Assembly (NCBI RefSeq): GCF_000721265.1
Contig: NZ_JOFZ01000013.1
Location: 1 to 64,000 of the forward strand
From: Streptomyces sp. NRRL F-5126
Lineage (GTDB): Bacteria; Actinomycetota; Actinomycetes; Streptomycetales; Streptomycetaceae
Direction: 5' to 3'
DNA: 64,000 nucleotides
Under the pieces are notes generated by a model. The model searched no databases and was not told the DNA's origin. It saw only the letters and a program-made list of their open reading frames with translations. Made by a program: the position numbers and the translations under genes. Of this stretch, positions 27,932-35,409 are shown in pieces. Each line of letters opens with the position of its first letter. Within the stretch, counting starts at the first letter, position 1.

Positions 27932-29146
27932 GTGGACGTGCAGAAGAAGCTCGACGAGATCGTCGACGCTGTGGGGAACGCCAGGTCCATGCCCATGTCG
28001 GCGTCCTGCGTGGTGAACCGCGCCGAACTGCTCGCCATGCTGGAGGAGGTGCGCGCGGCCCTGCCGGGATCCCTCGCGCAGGCCGAGGAGGTGATCGGCG
28101 GGCACGAGCAGCTCACCGCACAGGCCCGCCAGGAAGCGGAGAGGATCGTCCGCGAGGCCCACGAGGAGCGGTCCTCGCTGATCTCCGAGACAGTCGTCGC
28201 ACGGCAGTCGCAGGACGAGGCGGACCGCATCCTCGGCGACGCACGCAGGGACGCCGAGGAGATCCGCGCGGAGGCCGACGACTACGTCGACTCCAAGCTC
28301 GCCAACTTCGAGGTCGTGCTCACCAAGACCATCGGCTCGGTGGACCGCGGACGCGAGAAGCTGCTCGGCCGCGCCCAGGGCGACGGAGCCGACGCCGCGT
28401 ACGACGATGACGACCCGGACGCCCCCGAGTACAGCTCCGACCCCGACACCCTCGTCCGCCGGGCCGACGACTACGTGGACGCCAAGCTCGGCGCCTTCGA
28501 GGCCGTCCTGTCCAAGACGCTCGACGCCGTCGGCCGCGGCCGCCAGAAGCTCCTCGGCCACATTGCCACCGACGAGCTCGGCGCCCACATGGCGGCCCAG
28601 GACGCGGCAGGCGAGCACGGCCTCGCCCACGACTCCGACTTCCTCGCCGACCTCGCGGCCGAGCGGGGGCCCAGCAGGCGGCCCGCGGCGCCCGCGGCCG
28701 AACCGGCCGCCGCGGCAGCGGAGGCGCAGCCGCAGGTGCCGGCGCAGGAGCAGCCGTACCAGGAGGCCGGGTACGGGCCGACCGTGTACGACACCGGCGC
28801 CTACGCCGTGGCCGACGTGGCCGGGCAGGAGGCCGCCGGCTACCCGCAGGCAGCGGCCTACGGCGCCGGCGAGGTGTACGGCGGCTACGCGCAGCAGGAC
28901 GCCTACGGCTACCAGCAGCAGGACCCGTACGCCTACCAGCAGGGCGGCTACGACCCCTCGCAGGCGCAGCAGCCACAGCAGCCCCAGGCGTACGGGCAGG
29001 ACCAGGGCTACGGCTGGCAGCAGCAGCCGGCCGCCGCCGGAGATGGCGTCCAGCAGGGGCAGCAGCCCGCGCTCGACGAGACCAGTTTCTTCGACACCAG
29101 CATGATCGACCTGGAGCAGCTCCGCCGCTACGAGCAGGGCCGCTGA
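27932..29146 (+). CDS. DivIVA-like coiled-coil protein with Gln/Tyr-rich tail
   Basis: A 404-residue protein of the type annotated in Streptomyces as cell-division initiation protein. Residues 35-135 are a coiled coil rich in Glu/Ala/Arg. Two copies of a 33-residue block occur (ADDYVDSKLANFEVVLTKTI near 110 and ADDYVDAKLGAFEAVLSKTL near 182), an internal duplication. From about 250 the chain is disordered with Gly/Tyr/Gln repeats. No membrane segment. GTG start. Probably a scaffold for polar growth or membrane association by analogy to DivIVA; not proven. It lies between coaD and the yceD-rpmF pair. Confidence 0.75.
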   Translation: MDVQKKLDEIVDAVGNARSMPMSASCVVNRAELLAMLEEVRAALPGSLAQAEEVIGGHEQLTAQARQEAERIVREAHEERSSLISETVVARQSQDEADRILGDARRDAEEIRAEADDYVDSKLANFEVVLTKTIGSVDRGREKLLGRAQGDGADAAYDDDDPDAPEYSSDPDTLVRRADDYVDAKLGAFEAVLSKTLDAVGRGRQKLLGHIATDELGAHMAAQDAAGEHGLAHDSDFLADLAAERGPSRRPAAPAAEPAAAAAEAQPQVPAQEQPYQEAGYGPTVYDTGAYAVADVAGQEAAGYPQAAAYGAGEVYGGYAQQDAYGYQQQDPYAYQQGGYDPSQAQQPQQPQAYGQDQGYGWQQQPAAAGDGVQQGQQPALDETSFFDTSMIDLEQLRRYEQGR

Positions 29147-29323
29147 CGCGCCGAGCGGGTTCGCCGGCCACCGGCCCGGAGGCGAATTGGGTCCTGCGCC
29201 CACGTACCGGTATCCTGGCCCTTCGGTCGCGTGCTCGCCGCGATCACGGCTGCCCGCCCGGCCCATGGGCGACAGTGGCGGCCCTTCGGTGACCACCCCG
29301 ATCCGACGAAAGCAGGGACAGTT

Positions 29324-29959
29324 CTGAACGCGCGCCTCGACCACCGCAACCCCCTCGTGTTCGACACGCACGAGCTGGGGCGGCGACCCGGTGCGCTCCA
29401 GCGGCTGTCCCGCTCGGTCCCCGCGCCGAGCGACCTCGGCATCACCGGGGTCATCGCGGTGCCCGAATCGGCCCCCGTCGAGCTGGAGCTGCGGCTCGAG
29501 TCGGTCATGGAGGGAGTGCTGGTCTCCGGCACCGCCCGCGCCACGGCCGAGGGGGAGTGCGTAAGGTGTCTGGAGCCGCTGACCCGCGAGGTGGCGGCGG
29601 ACATCCAGGAGCTGTTCTCGTACCACGACGTTGATGACCGGGGCCGCCCCAAGGCGGAGCCCGGCGACGACGCCGAGGACGAGGACACGCTCTTCGTCGA
29701 GGACGGCCTGTTCGACCTCGAACCGGTACTGCGTGACGCGGTGGTGCTCGCACTGCCGATGCAGCCGCTGTGCCAGGAGGACTGCGCAGGCCTGTGCCCC
29801 GAGTGCGGGGTCAGGCTGGCGGACGAGCCCGGGCACCATCACGATGCCGTCGACCCCCGGTGGGCGGCACTGCAAGGACTCGCCGAGACCGTCAAGGACG
29901 GCGAGAAGGACGACATGGACGGTGCCGGCTTCGGCACCGACGAGAAGCAGGAGAAGTAG
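29324..29959 (+). CDS. YceD/DUF177-family protein (23S rRNA accumulation)
   Basis: A DUF177 protein that nearly always precedes rpmF and is linked to 23S rRNA accumulation or ribosome assembly. Core features are [10 protein letters not shown] near residue 80 and the second Cys pair [16 protein letters not shown] near 150, which together look metal-binding. Family proteins begin [13 protein letters not shown]; here that string is preceded by no ATG, GTG or TTG within reach, only CTG 29324 with GCAGGGACA ahead. The next usable codon upstream is GTG 29231, adding 31 atypical residues. rpmF starts 2 bp after the stop. Confidence 0.85.
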   Translation: MNARLDHRNPLVFDTHELGRRPGALQRLSRSVPAPSDLGITGVIAVPESAPVELELRLESVMEGVLVSGTARATAEGECVRCLEPLTREVAADIQELFSYHDVDDRGRPKAEPGDDAEDEDTLFVEDGLFDLEPVLRDAVVLALPMQPLCQEDCAGLCPECGVRLADEPGHHHDAVDPRWAALQGLAETVKDGEKDDMDGAGFGTDEKQEK

Positions 29960-29961
29960 CC

Positions 29962-30135
29962 GTGGCTGTTCCGAAGCGGAAGATGTCGCGCAGCAACACG
30001 CGCCACCGCCGGTCGCAGTGGAAGGCTGTGGCCCCCAACCTGGTGGCGTGCGAGCGCTGCCAGGAGCCGAAGCTGCAGCACATCGCGTGCCCCAGCTGCG
30101 GCACCTACAACAAGCGCCAGGTTCTCGAGGTCTGA
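29962..30135 (+). CDS. rpmF: 50S ribosomal protein L32
   Basis: A 57-residue L32 of the zinc-binding type: [20 protein letters not shown] at the start and paired CERC/CPSC motifs near residues 30-47. GTG start 2 bp after the yceD stop; with yceD and rnc this is the usual bacterial cluster. Confidence 0.98.
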   Translation: MAVPKRKMSRSNTRHRRSQWKAVAPNLVACERCQEPKLQHIACPSCGTYNKRQVLEV

Positions 30136-30154
30136 GCGGCTGGTGAGAGGCTCA

Positions 30155-30934
30155 ATGTCTGAACTGTCCGCGGACAAGAACGTCACCAAGCAGACAGACA
30201 CCGTCCACGCAGCCTCGTCCCACACGCTTCTGGAAGGGCGGCTCGGGTACCACCTCGAGTCCGCCCTTCTGGTGCGTGCGCTGACGCACCGCTCCTTCGC
30301 CTACGAGAACGGCGGGCTGCCCACCAACGAGCGGCTCGAGTTCCTCGGCGACTCGGTGCTCGGCCTCGTGGTCACGGACACGCTGTACCGCATCCACCCC
30401 GACCTGCCGGAGGGCCAGCTCGCCAAGTTGCGCGCCGCCGTGGTGAACGCACGTGCGCTCGCCGGCGTCAGCCGCGGCCTCGACCTCGGTTCCTTCATCC
30501 GGCTCGGCCGCGGCGAAGAGGGCACGGGCGGACGGGACAAGGCGTCCATCCTCGCCGACACCCTGGAAGCCGTCATCGGCGCCGTCTACCTCGACCAGGG
30601 CCTCGATGCGGCGTCCGAGCTGGTCCACCGGCTCTTCGACCCGCTGATCGAGGAGTCCTCCAACCTCGGCGCGGGGCTCGACTGGAAGACCAGCCTCCAG
30701 GAGCTCACGGCGGCCGAGAGCCTCGGCGTGCCCGAGTACCTCGTGACGGAGAAGGGTCCCGACCACGAGAAGACCTTCACTGCTGCCGCTCGCGTCGGTG
30801 GTGTCTCGTACGGCACCGGCACCGGCCGCAGCAAGAAGGAGGCCGAGCAGCAGGCCGCCGAGTCCGCGTGGCGCGCCATCAAGGCCGCCGCGGACGAGCG
30901 CGCCGCCGCCGCTTCCGGCGCTCCCCGGGGGTGA
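30155..30934 (+). CDS. rnc: Ribonuclease III
   Basis: A 259-residue double-strand-specific RNase that processes rRNA precursors and, in Streptomyces, affects antibiotic production (AbsB). RNase III signature [14 protein letters not shown] near residue 54, [15 protein letters not shown] near 132, and a C-terminal dsRNA-binding domain (residues 170-240, [15 protein letters not shown]). ATG 30155 follows GAGAGG. The mutM GTG starts 1 bp after its stop. Confidence 0.97.
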   Translation: MSELSADKNVTKQTDTVHAASSHTLLEGRLGYHLESALLVRALTHRSFAYENGGLPTNERLEFLGDSVLGLVVTDTLYRIHPDLPEGQLAKLRAAVVNARALAGVSRGLDLGSFIRLGRGEEGTGGRDKASILADTLEAVIGAVYLDQGLDAASELVHRLFDPLIEESSNLGAGLDWKTSLQELTAAESLGVPEYLVTEKGPDHEKTFTAAARVGGVSYGTGTGRSKKEAEQQAAESAWRAIKAAADERAAAASGAPRG

Positions 30935-30935
30935 C

Positions 30936-31796
30936 GTGCCCGAACTGCCCGAGGTGGAGGTCGTACGGCGCGGTCTTGAACGCTGGGTGAGCGGCAGGAC
31001 GGTCGCCCAGGCCGACGTGCTCCACCCGCGCGCCGTACGGCGCCACCTCGCGGGCGGCGAGGACTTCGCCGCCCGCCTGAGGGGCCGCACCCTCGGGGTG
31101 GCCCGCCGTCGCGGCAAGTACCTGTGGCTGCCGCTCGACGACCCGGGGTTCTCCGTACTCGGGCACCTCGGCATGAGCGGCCAGCTGCTGGTGCGCCCCG
31201 AGGGTGCGCCGGACGAGAAGCACCTGCGGGTCAGGCTGCGCTTCTCCGACGCGCTCGGCACCGAGCTGCGCTTCGTCGACCAGCGCACCTTCGGGGGTCT
31301 GTCGCTCCAGGACAACACGGCCGACGGCCTGCCCGACGTCATCGCGCACATCGCACGCGACCCCCTGGACCCGGATTTCGACGACGCGGCGTTCCACACG
31401 GCGCTGCGCGCCCGCAGGACGACCGTCAAACGCGCCCTGCTCGACCAGTCGCTCATCAGCGGGGTCGGCAACATCTACGCCGACGAGGCGCTCTGGCGCG
31501 CCCGGCTCCACTACGACCGGCCCACGGGGACACTGACCCGCCAGAAGGCCGCCGACCTGCTCGGCCACGTGCGCGACGTGATGAACGCGGCGCTCGACGT
31601 CGGCGGCACCAGCTTCGACAGCCTCTACGTCAACGTGAACGGGGAGTCCGGGTACTTCGCCAGAGCGCTGGACGCGTACGGGCGCGAGGACGAGCCCTGC
31701 CGCCGCTGCGGCACGCCCATGCGGCGCAGGCCCTGGATGAACCGGTCCAGCTACTTCTGCCCGCGCTGCCAGCGCCCGCCCCGCGCCGCGGCCTGA
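30936..31796 (+). CDS. mutM: Formamidopyrimidine-DNA glycosylase
   Basis: A 286-residue Fpg/MutM removing oxidised purines such as 8-oxoguanine. The catalytic N-terminus PELPEV follows the initiator residue, the H2TH region is [18 protein letters not shown] near 170, and the C-terminal zinc finger has CRRCG and CPRCQ with [13 protein letters not shown]. Complete. Its stop lies 4 bp from the left attachment repeat of the integrated element, so the insertion has not cut the gene but has replaced its downstream neighbour. Confidence 0.96.
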   Translation: MPELPEVEVVRRGLERWVSGRTVAQADVLHPRAVRRHLAGGEDFAARLRGRTLGVARRRGKYLWLPLDDPGFSVLGHLGMSGQLLVRPEGAPDEKHLRVRLRFSDALGTELRFVDQRTFGGLSLQDNTADGLPDVIAHIARDPLDPDFDDAAFHTALRARRTTVKRALLDQSLISGVGNIYADEALWRARLHYDRPTGTLTRQKAADLLGHVRDVMNAALDVGGTSFDSLYVNVNGESGYFARALDAYGREDEPCRRCGTPMRRRPWMNRSSYFCPRCQRPPRAAA

Positions 31797-31799
31797 GCG

Positions 31800-31813
31800 C
31801 TCAGAAGCCGAAG
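31800..31813. other. Left attachment site (attL core)
   Basis: CTCAGAAGCCGAAG, identical to 38276-38289. It starts 3 bp after the mutM stop codon. Reconstructed attB would join mutM directly to the CAP gene with their stop codons about 4 bp apart. Confidence 0.88.
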
Positions 31814-31832
31814 AAGTGACGCGGCGCCCTGT

Positions 31833-32033
31833 TGACCTGGGGCTCTCTAGACGCCCAACGCTGTGACCTGCGGCTGAGCCATCAATGGTTGTCAGCGTTG
31901 GTCGTCGTTGTGTGTCCTAGGACGGCCCAGGGGCGGCCCGGCTGCGAGGTGCCAATTTGCGGTCCTTGATAGGACGACAGGTGGCTGAGTCGCAGTCGTA
32001 AGGGAGGTGCCCAAACGAATGCTGACCTGCGCA
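31833..32033. promoter_or_regulatory. Candidate integrase arm-type sites inside attL
   Basis: TGACCTGSGS-like decamers at 31833 (TGACCTGGGG), 31864 (TGACCTGCGG) and 32023 (TGACCTGCGC), all in the same orientation, with a fourth copy at 38262 (TGACCTGCGG) beside the right core. Spacing and confinement to the element ends fit arm-binding sites of a tyrosine integrase. Inferred. Confidence 0.45.
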
Positions 32034-32051
32034 AACGAGGAGGATGATTTG

Positions 32052-32109
32052 GTCGCGCGTGATAGGCTCTCATGCTTGCTAGCTCATGGGTGAGCCTATC
32101 ACGCGCGAC
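32052..32109. repeat. Perfect 18-bp inverted repeat with 22-nt spacer
   Basis: Left arm GTCGCGCGTGATAGGCTC (32052-32069), right arm its exact complement (32092-32109). It lies in the non-coding stretch between attL and the Fic gene. It may be an operator, an intrinsic transcription block protecting the element from mutM read-through, or part of a replication origin. Confidence 0.85.
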
Positions 32110-32146
32110 GCGCATCGTTACTCTGGGTGACGCTATAGGTTCGGCT

Positions 32147-32274
32147 GAAGTTGTTCAGAACAGTTTCCTAAGTACAGCTCGAACAGATTTGGAAGTTCCG
32201 GGCGGCTTCGGGCGTCCATCGTGAACAAACTTCGAAGTTGTTCGGTACGGTTTCTGGAGTCTGGACCGAACAAC
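32147..32274. promoter_or_regulatory. Cluster of TTGTTC repeats upstream of the Fic gene
   Basis: Imperfect direct repeats GAAGTTGTTC-AGAACAGTTTC (32147-32167) and GAAGTTGTTC-GGTACGGTTTC (from 32234). The second also forms a perfect 10-bp inverted repeat GTTGTTCGGT (32237-32246) with ACCGAACAAC (32265-32274), 15 bp before the Fic ATG. A reasonable autoregulatory operator. Confidence 0.6.
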
Positions 32275-32289
32275 CCGGGGGTTTGCGGT

Positions 32290-33291
32290 ATGGGTAGGCC
32301 AACGCGCGCTAGCGTCTATCAGGCCATGGATGAAGCGATCCGCGAGCTTCAGGGCCGCTTTGGGGGGCTTCCTACCCCGGCTGAAGCGGAGGACATCTGG
32401 TCGGACCTGTGGCATGAAGAGGCCCACAACAGTACGGCGCTGGAAGGCAACACGTTGGTCTTGCGTGAGGTCGCCAAGCTGCTGGAAGAGGGGAAGGCGG
32501 TAGGCGCCAAGCCGCTTCGCGACTACATGGAGGTGCGGGGCTACGGCGATGCGGCCAAGTGGGTGTATGGGCAGGCATTGGAGCCCGGTGGCTGGACTGA
32601 TGGCTCCATCGTCACTGTGCAGGAGGTCCGGAACATCCATCACGTGCTGATGACTCCCGTCTGGACGGTTGCTCCTCACCCTGACGCCAATGACTACGAG
32701 GGCCCTGGCAGCTTTCGACGGCACGAGATTGCCGAGTTCAGCGAAGGCATGAAACCCCCATCCTGGACGGACGTGGATCACTTGGTCCGGGACTGGGTGT
32801 TCGCGACGAATGATCTCCGAGTGTCCAGTGGCGATGTATCGGTGCCGGAGAAGCTGGCGCGCCTTCATAATCGATTTGAGCAGATTCACCCATTTCTCGA
32901 TGGTAACGGGCGAACGGGACGGCTTGTCTTGAATCTGCTCCTGGGGCGGATGGGCTATCCACCTGCGATCATCTACAAGCGCGATCGCGACAAGTACCTC
33001 AAGGCGATGCGTCGTGCCGATCGAGGAGAGGATGGGCCGCTCGCTGAGTTGATCGCTCGGAGCGTTACCACGAACCTGTATCGCTTCGTTCTCCCTGCCG
33101 TCGCCGGACCAGTGAAGTTGGTCCCGCTGGCAGCCCTGGCTACAGACGGGATGTCAGAGAATGCCCTCCGTGTTGCTGCGACCAGAGGCCGATTGAAGGC
33201 TGTCAAGGCTGAAGATGGCTCTTGGCGGAGCAGCCGCAACTGGCTGGAGCAGTACGAGATTTCGAGGTATCAGCGGGTTAAGAAGCATTGA
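32290..33291 (+). CDS. Fic-domain protein (class II, N-terminal inhibitory helix) with C-terminal HTH-like region
   Basis: A 333-residue Fic protein; the family transfers AMP or another nucleotide part to target proteins. The active-site loop HPFLDGNGRTGR (residues 200-211) is intact. An inhibitory-helix motif STALEGN (48-54, S/TXXXEG/N) lies N-terminal, which makes it a self-inhibited class II Fic. The C-terminal 55 residues (LAALATDGMSENALRVAATR followed by a basic stretch) resemble a small helix-turn-helix. ATG 32290 has GGGGG 9 nt ahead; GTG 32221 is also in frame. Codon use is less GC-rich than neighbours, a sign of transfer. Role in the element is unknown; protection or host interference is conceivable. 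Confidence 0.88.
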   Translation: MGRPTRASVYQAMDEAIRELQGRFGGLPTPAEAEDIWSDLWHEEAHNSTALEGNTLVLREVAKLLEEGKAVGAKPLRDYMEVRGYGDAAKWVYGQALEPGGWTDGSIVTVQEVRNIHHVLMTPVWTVAPHPDANDYEGPGSFRRHEIAEFSEGMKPPSWTDVDHLVRDWVFATNDLRVSSGDVSVPEKLARLHNRFEQIHPFLDGNGRTGRLVLNLLLGRMGYPPAIIYKRDRDKYLKAMRRADRGEDGPLAELIARSVTTNLYRFVLPAVAGPVKLVPLAALATDGMSENALRVAATRGRLKAVKAEDGSWRSSRNWLEQYEISRYQRVKKH

Positions 33292-33339
33292 GACACTGAC
33301 CAGGTGGACGAGTTCGAGTTGAACCCACCACTGACCTCA

Positions 33340-33489
33340 GCTCCCATCCCGTCCGCCTTCGACCCACACATCGTGGAGCGGGCGTGGTTCAGGGCGTCAA
33401 GGTGGAGCGCGCTACTGTACGAACGACCTTGACGCCCTGGGCCTCGTCTGCTCGGCTCTGCCTGGGTCGAAGGTGGTCGGGATGGGAGC
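33340..33489. repeat. Nested palindrome, about 150 bp
   Basis: Outer arms 33340-33366 and 33463-33489 pair over 27 bp with two mismatches. Inside, CAGGGCGTCAAGGT (33390-33403) pairs perfectly with 33426-33439, leaving a 22-nt loop. A long stem-loop of this kind downstream of Fic could be a single-strand origin for rolling-circle replication, given the Rep gene of the element, or a strong terminator. Confidence 0.8.
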
Positions 33490-33772
33490 CACCCACGCTC
33501 GCCACGACGATGCCGGCGCCCGCGGGACGGGCCATCCCACCCCGGACGCATGAGCGCCCCCGCCGGAGGCATGTCTTGTTGGTGGCCTGCCGTGGCGTCT
33601 CGCGGTTCTCGCCCTCATGGCCTCGGCCCTTCCCTCGTGGGCGCGCGTCGGCGCAGCGTGGGCGGAGCGGGCCGGAGGCAGGAGCGGCGCCCGGCGCGGA
33701 GCCGGGAGCGCGCCCGGCGGAGCGGAGCGCAGCCGGGTGCCTTGATGAAGTAGAGAAACCTGTAACGGCTGC
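33490..33772. other. Non-coding stretch between the nested palindrome and the CutA-like gene
   Basis: No gene recognised. The end (about 33660-33745) is built of repeated GGAGCG/CCCGGC words, e.g. GCCCGGCGCGGAGCCGGGAG and GCCCGGCGGAGCGGAGCG, able to fold into several hairpins; these may end transcription of the minus-strand cutA-like gene. Confidence 0.5.
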
Positions 33773-34093
33773 TTAGGCGGGGCTCGTCTGCTCGATGATC
33801 CATGCCCGATAGTCGGCGGTCGCGTCGTTGATCGGAACGGTAATGAGGCTGGGCACTTCGTACGGGTGCTCGCTCTTGACGCGGGCGCTGATCTCGGGGA
33901 CGCGATCCGTCACCGTACGAAGAGTCGCGAGAGCCTCGGTGGTGTCGTGCACTTCGCCTGCCCATCTGTAGATGGACCTGGTCGGCGAGATGTGGCCCGT
34001 GGCGCACAGCCGGTCGGACACCATTCCGTGTACGAGGGACGCGAGCCAGTCAGCATCCGGTGCGGTGATCAGTACGGCGCAGATGTCCGTCAT
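33773..34093 (-). CDS. CutA1-like (divalent-cation tolerance family) protein
   Basis: A 106-residue protein with the ferredoxin-like CutA1 layout: AVLITAPDADWLASLVHGMV at 6-25, Cys/Ala region, SIYRWAGEVHDTTEALATLR at 40-59 (the WXGEV pattern of CutA1) and SEHPYEVPSLITVPI near 74-88. CutA1 trimers bind metals and nucleotides in other bacteria; a role on a mobile element is unknown. Start ATG 34093 overlaps the stop of the XRE gene in an ATGA arrangement, so the two are translationally coupled. Confidence 0.85.
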   Translation of the reverse strand: MTDICAVLITAPDADWLASLVHGMVSDRLCATGHISPTRSIYRWAGEVHDTTEALATLRTVTDRVPEISARVKSEHPYEVPSLITVPINDATADYRAWIIEQTSPA

Positions 34094-34710
34094 GGTGTCT
34101 CCCCACGCTCCGCCTGGAGCTGCTCGTTCAGCGCTACAGCTTCGTCCTTGCTCCGGGAGGCTGTGCCCCACCCCGTCATGATCTTGCTGTCGAAACCGAG
34201 ACCAACCCATCGGCCGGTCATGCTGACGCCGTGAGGGTGCAGCACGAAGTACAGCGTTCCCTTCGAACGCACGGGCCCATCGTTGGCCACGTACCAGCCC
34301 ATCAGGACTTCTTGGTCCCACAGGCGAAGCTCTCCGCGCCAGTGGTAACCGCCAGCCTCGACGCTGAGTCCCCTGGCAATGGTCTCCAGGTGAATGAGCT
34401 CCTCTTGCTGGGCGAAGTTGACCTCTTGCGCGGCGACCACCGACTCGCCCCCTCGGGCGGTCTGCCACGTCATCCACCACACGCCTGATAGGTCGATGCG
34501 GTGCCGGGGCTGACCAGCCAGTTCATTGACCGTGATCTCAAGGGCGTGGGCGATGGCCACTGCGACGGACAGCACCGGCTGTTGCTCGCCGGCTTCGTAC
34601 CGCCTGATCTGACGTCGGTCGACTCCTGCCGCTGCCGCTAGTTCAGCTTGGGACATGCCCAACTCGCCGCGCCGCTTGCGGAGTACTTCGCTCAGCTCCA
34701 TGAGACCCAT
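34090..34710 (-). CDS. XRE-family regulator with C-terminal sensor-like domain
   Basis: A 206-residue regulator. Residues 4-62 are a lambda-repressor-type HTH (LSEVLRKRRGELGMSQAELA, then VDRRQIRRYEAGEQQPVLSV). Residues 75-206 are a beta-rich domain with many Trp/Gly (LSGVWWMTWQT, YHWRGELRLWDQEVLMGWYV), perhaps a small-molecule binding barrel. Start ATG 34710 (or 34701) lies within 10 bp of the operator-like sequences and has no ribosome-binding site, suggesting a leaderless message. Divergent from the replication operon, so it most likely represses replication and excision genes, as Pra/KorSA-type switches do in related elements. Confidence 0.85.
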   Translation of the reverse strand: MGLMELSEVLRKRRGELGMSQAELAAAAGVDRRQIRRYEAGEQQPVLSVAVAIAHALEITVNELAGQPRHRIDLSGVWWMTWQTARGGESVVAAQEVNFAQQEELIHLETIARGLSVEAGGYHWRGELRLWDQEVLMGWYVANDGPVRSKGTLYFVLHPHGVSMTGRWVGLGFDSKIMTGWGTASRSKDEAVALNEQLQAERGETP

Positions 34711-34716
34711 TGTCGG

Positions 34717-34793
34717 GGACGATTTAGTCCTTGACAAGCGGACGCATCCGTCCCCATCATGAGAGGCAGAATTAGTCCTCTCCGGGGGACTAA
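34717..34793. promoter_or_regulatory. Divergent promoter/operator region of the element
   Basis: TTAGTCC occurs at 34724-34730 directly before a -35-like TTGACA (34731-34736; CATCAT 18 nt later as -10, reading right), and again as an inverted pair TTAGTCC/GGACTAA at 34772-34778 and 34787-34793. Two sites bracketing a promoter next to an XRE gene is a typical repressor arrangement. Inferred. Confidence 0.6.
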
Positions 34794-34863
34794 AGAGCAG
34801 GGAGCGGCTCCCTACCGCCAAGCAGTCAGCCGCTCCCCTGACCCGTTAAGGGGTGCCCTCATC

Positions 34864-35409
34864 ATGCCTGCAACGCTCACTGCTTCGCACCTCGCTCCCT
34901 CCCTGCCGACGACAGAGCTGGTGTCCGTTTCGGACCTGTCGAACAGCGAGCGCGCGGTTGCGCTGTACGCCTCGGACATGCCCGGTGAGTACCGCTACCA
35001 CCGTGGCGATGACGGCAAGGTCTTCGCCTGGATCGTCCAGGGTGCATGCCGGTTGGGGCTGCCTGAGCTGTACCGGTCGGCCGCGTTTCAGAACGGCTAC
35101 CGGCTGCTGTGGCTGGCTCGCACGGCCACGGGTGAGCAGGAGGGGGCCCACAAGCGCCGCTTCCCGAACGCCGCCCGCCTTCGTCGCGCTCTGTCCCTGG
35201 CCTCGCTCACCGTCGGCATGACCGAGATGAGCCCCGCCGCTCGCGAACGGGGCGGGCGGCCCCAGGTCGAGGGTGCCTGCCGGTGTGCCGGTACCGGCTG
35301 GTTCGAGGTCTGCTACGACCCCGAGGACCCCACGTCCGTGGCGTTGGAGAACTGTGCCGGGCACAACCCCAAGGGCCACATGCCGACCCCGGCGGGGGTG
35401 TCCGCATGA
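34864..35409 (+). CDS. Small protein of integrative elements, unknown function
   Basis: A 181-residue protein found, to my knowledge, before repSA in similar elements. It begins MPATLTASHLAPSLPTTELV and has a conserved-looking middle (DMPGEYRYHRGDDGKVFAWI) and a Cys-containing end (GACRCAGTGWFEVCY, then ENCAGH) that may bind metal. ATG 34864 is chosen for AAGGGGTG ahead of it; the frame is open to 34759. Its stop overlaps the rep start (ATGA), so it is likely a replication accessory. Confidence 0.75.
   Translation: MPATLTASHLAPSLPTTELVSVSDLSNSERAVALYASDMPGEYRYHRGDDGKVFAWIVQGACRLGLPELYRSAAFQNGYRLLWLARTATGEQEGAHKRRFPNAARLRRALSLASLTVGMTEMSPAARERGGRPQVEGACRCAGTGWFEVCYDPEDPTSVALENCAGHNPKGHMPTPAGVSA

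Noticed and set aside
32221..32289. GTG 32221 as Fic start
   Set aside because: It would place the operator-like inverted repeat inside the gene and adds residues unlike Fic proteins; ATG 32290 has a GGGGG stretch ahead.
33384..33776. Plus- and minus-strand frames over the nested palindrome and GC-rich spacer
   Set aside because: They arise from palindromic sequence; no start signal and no protein-like composition.
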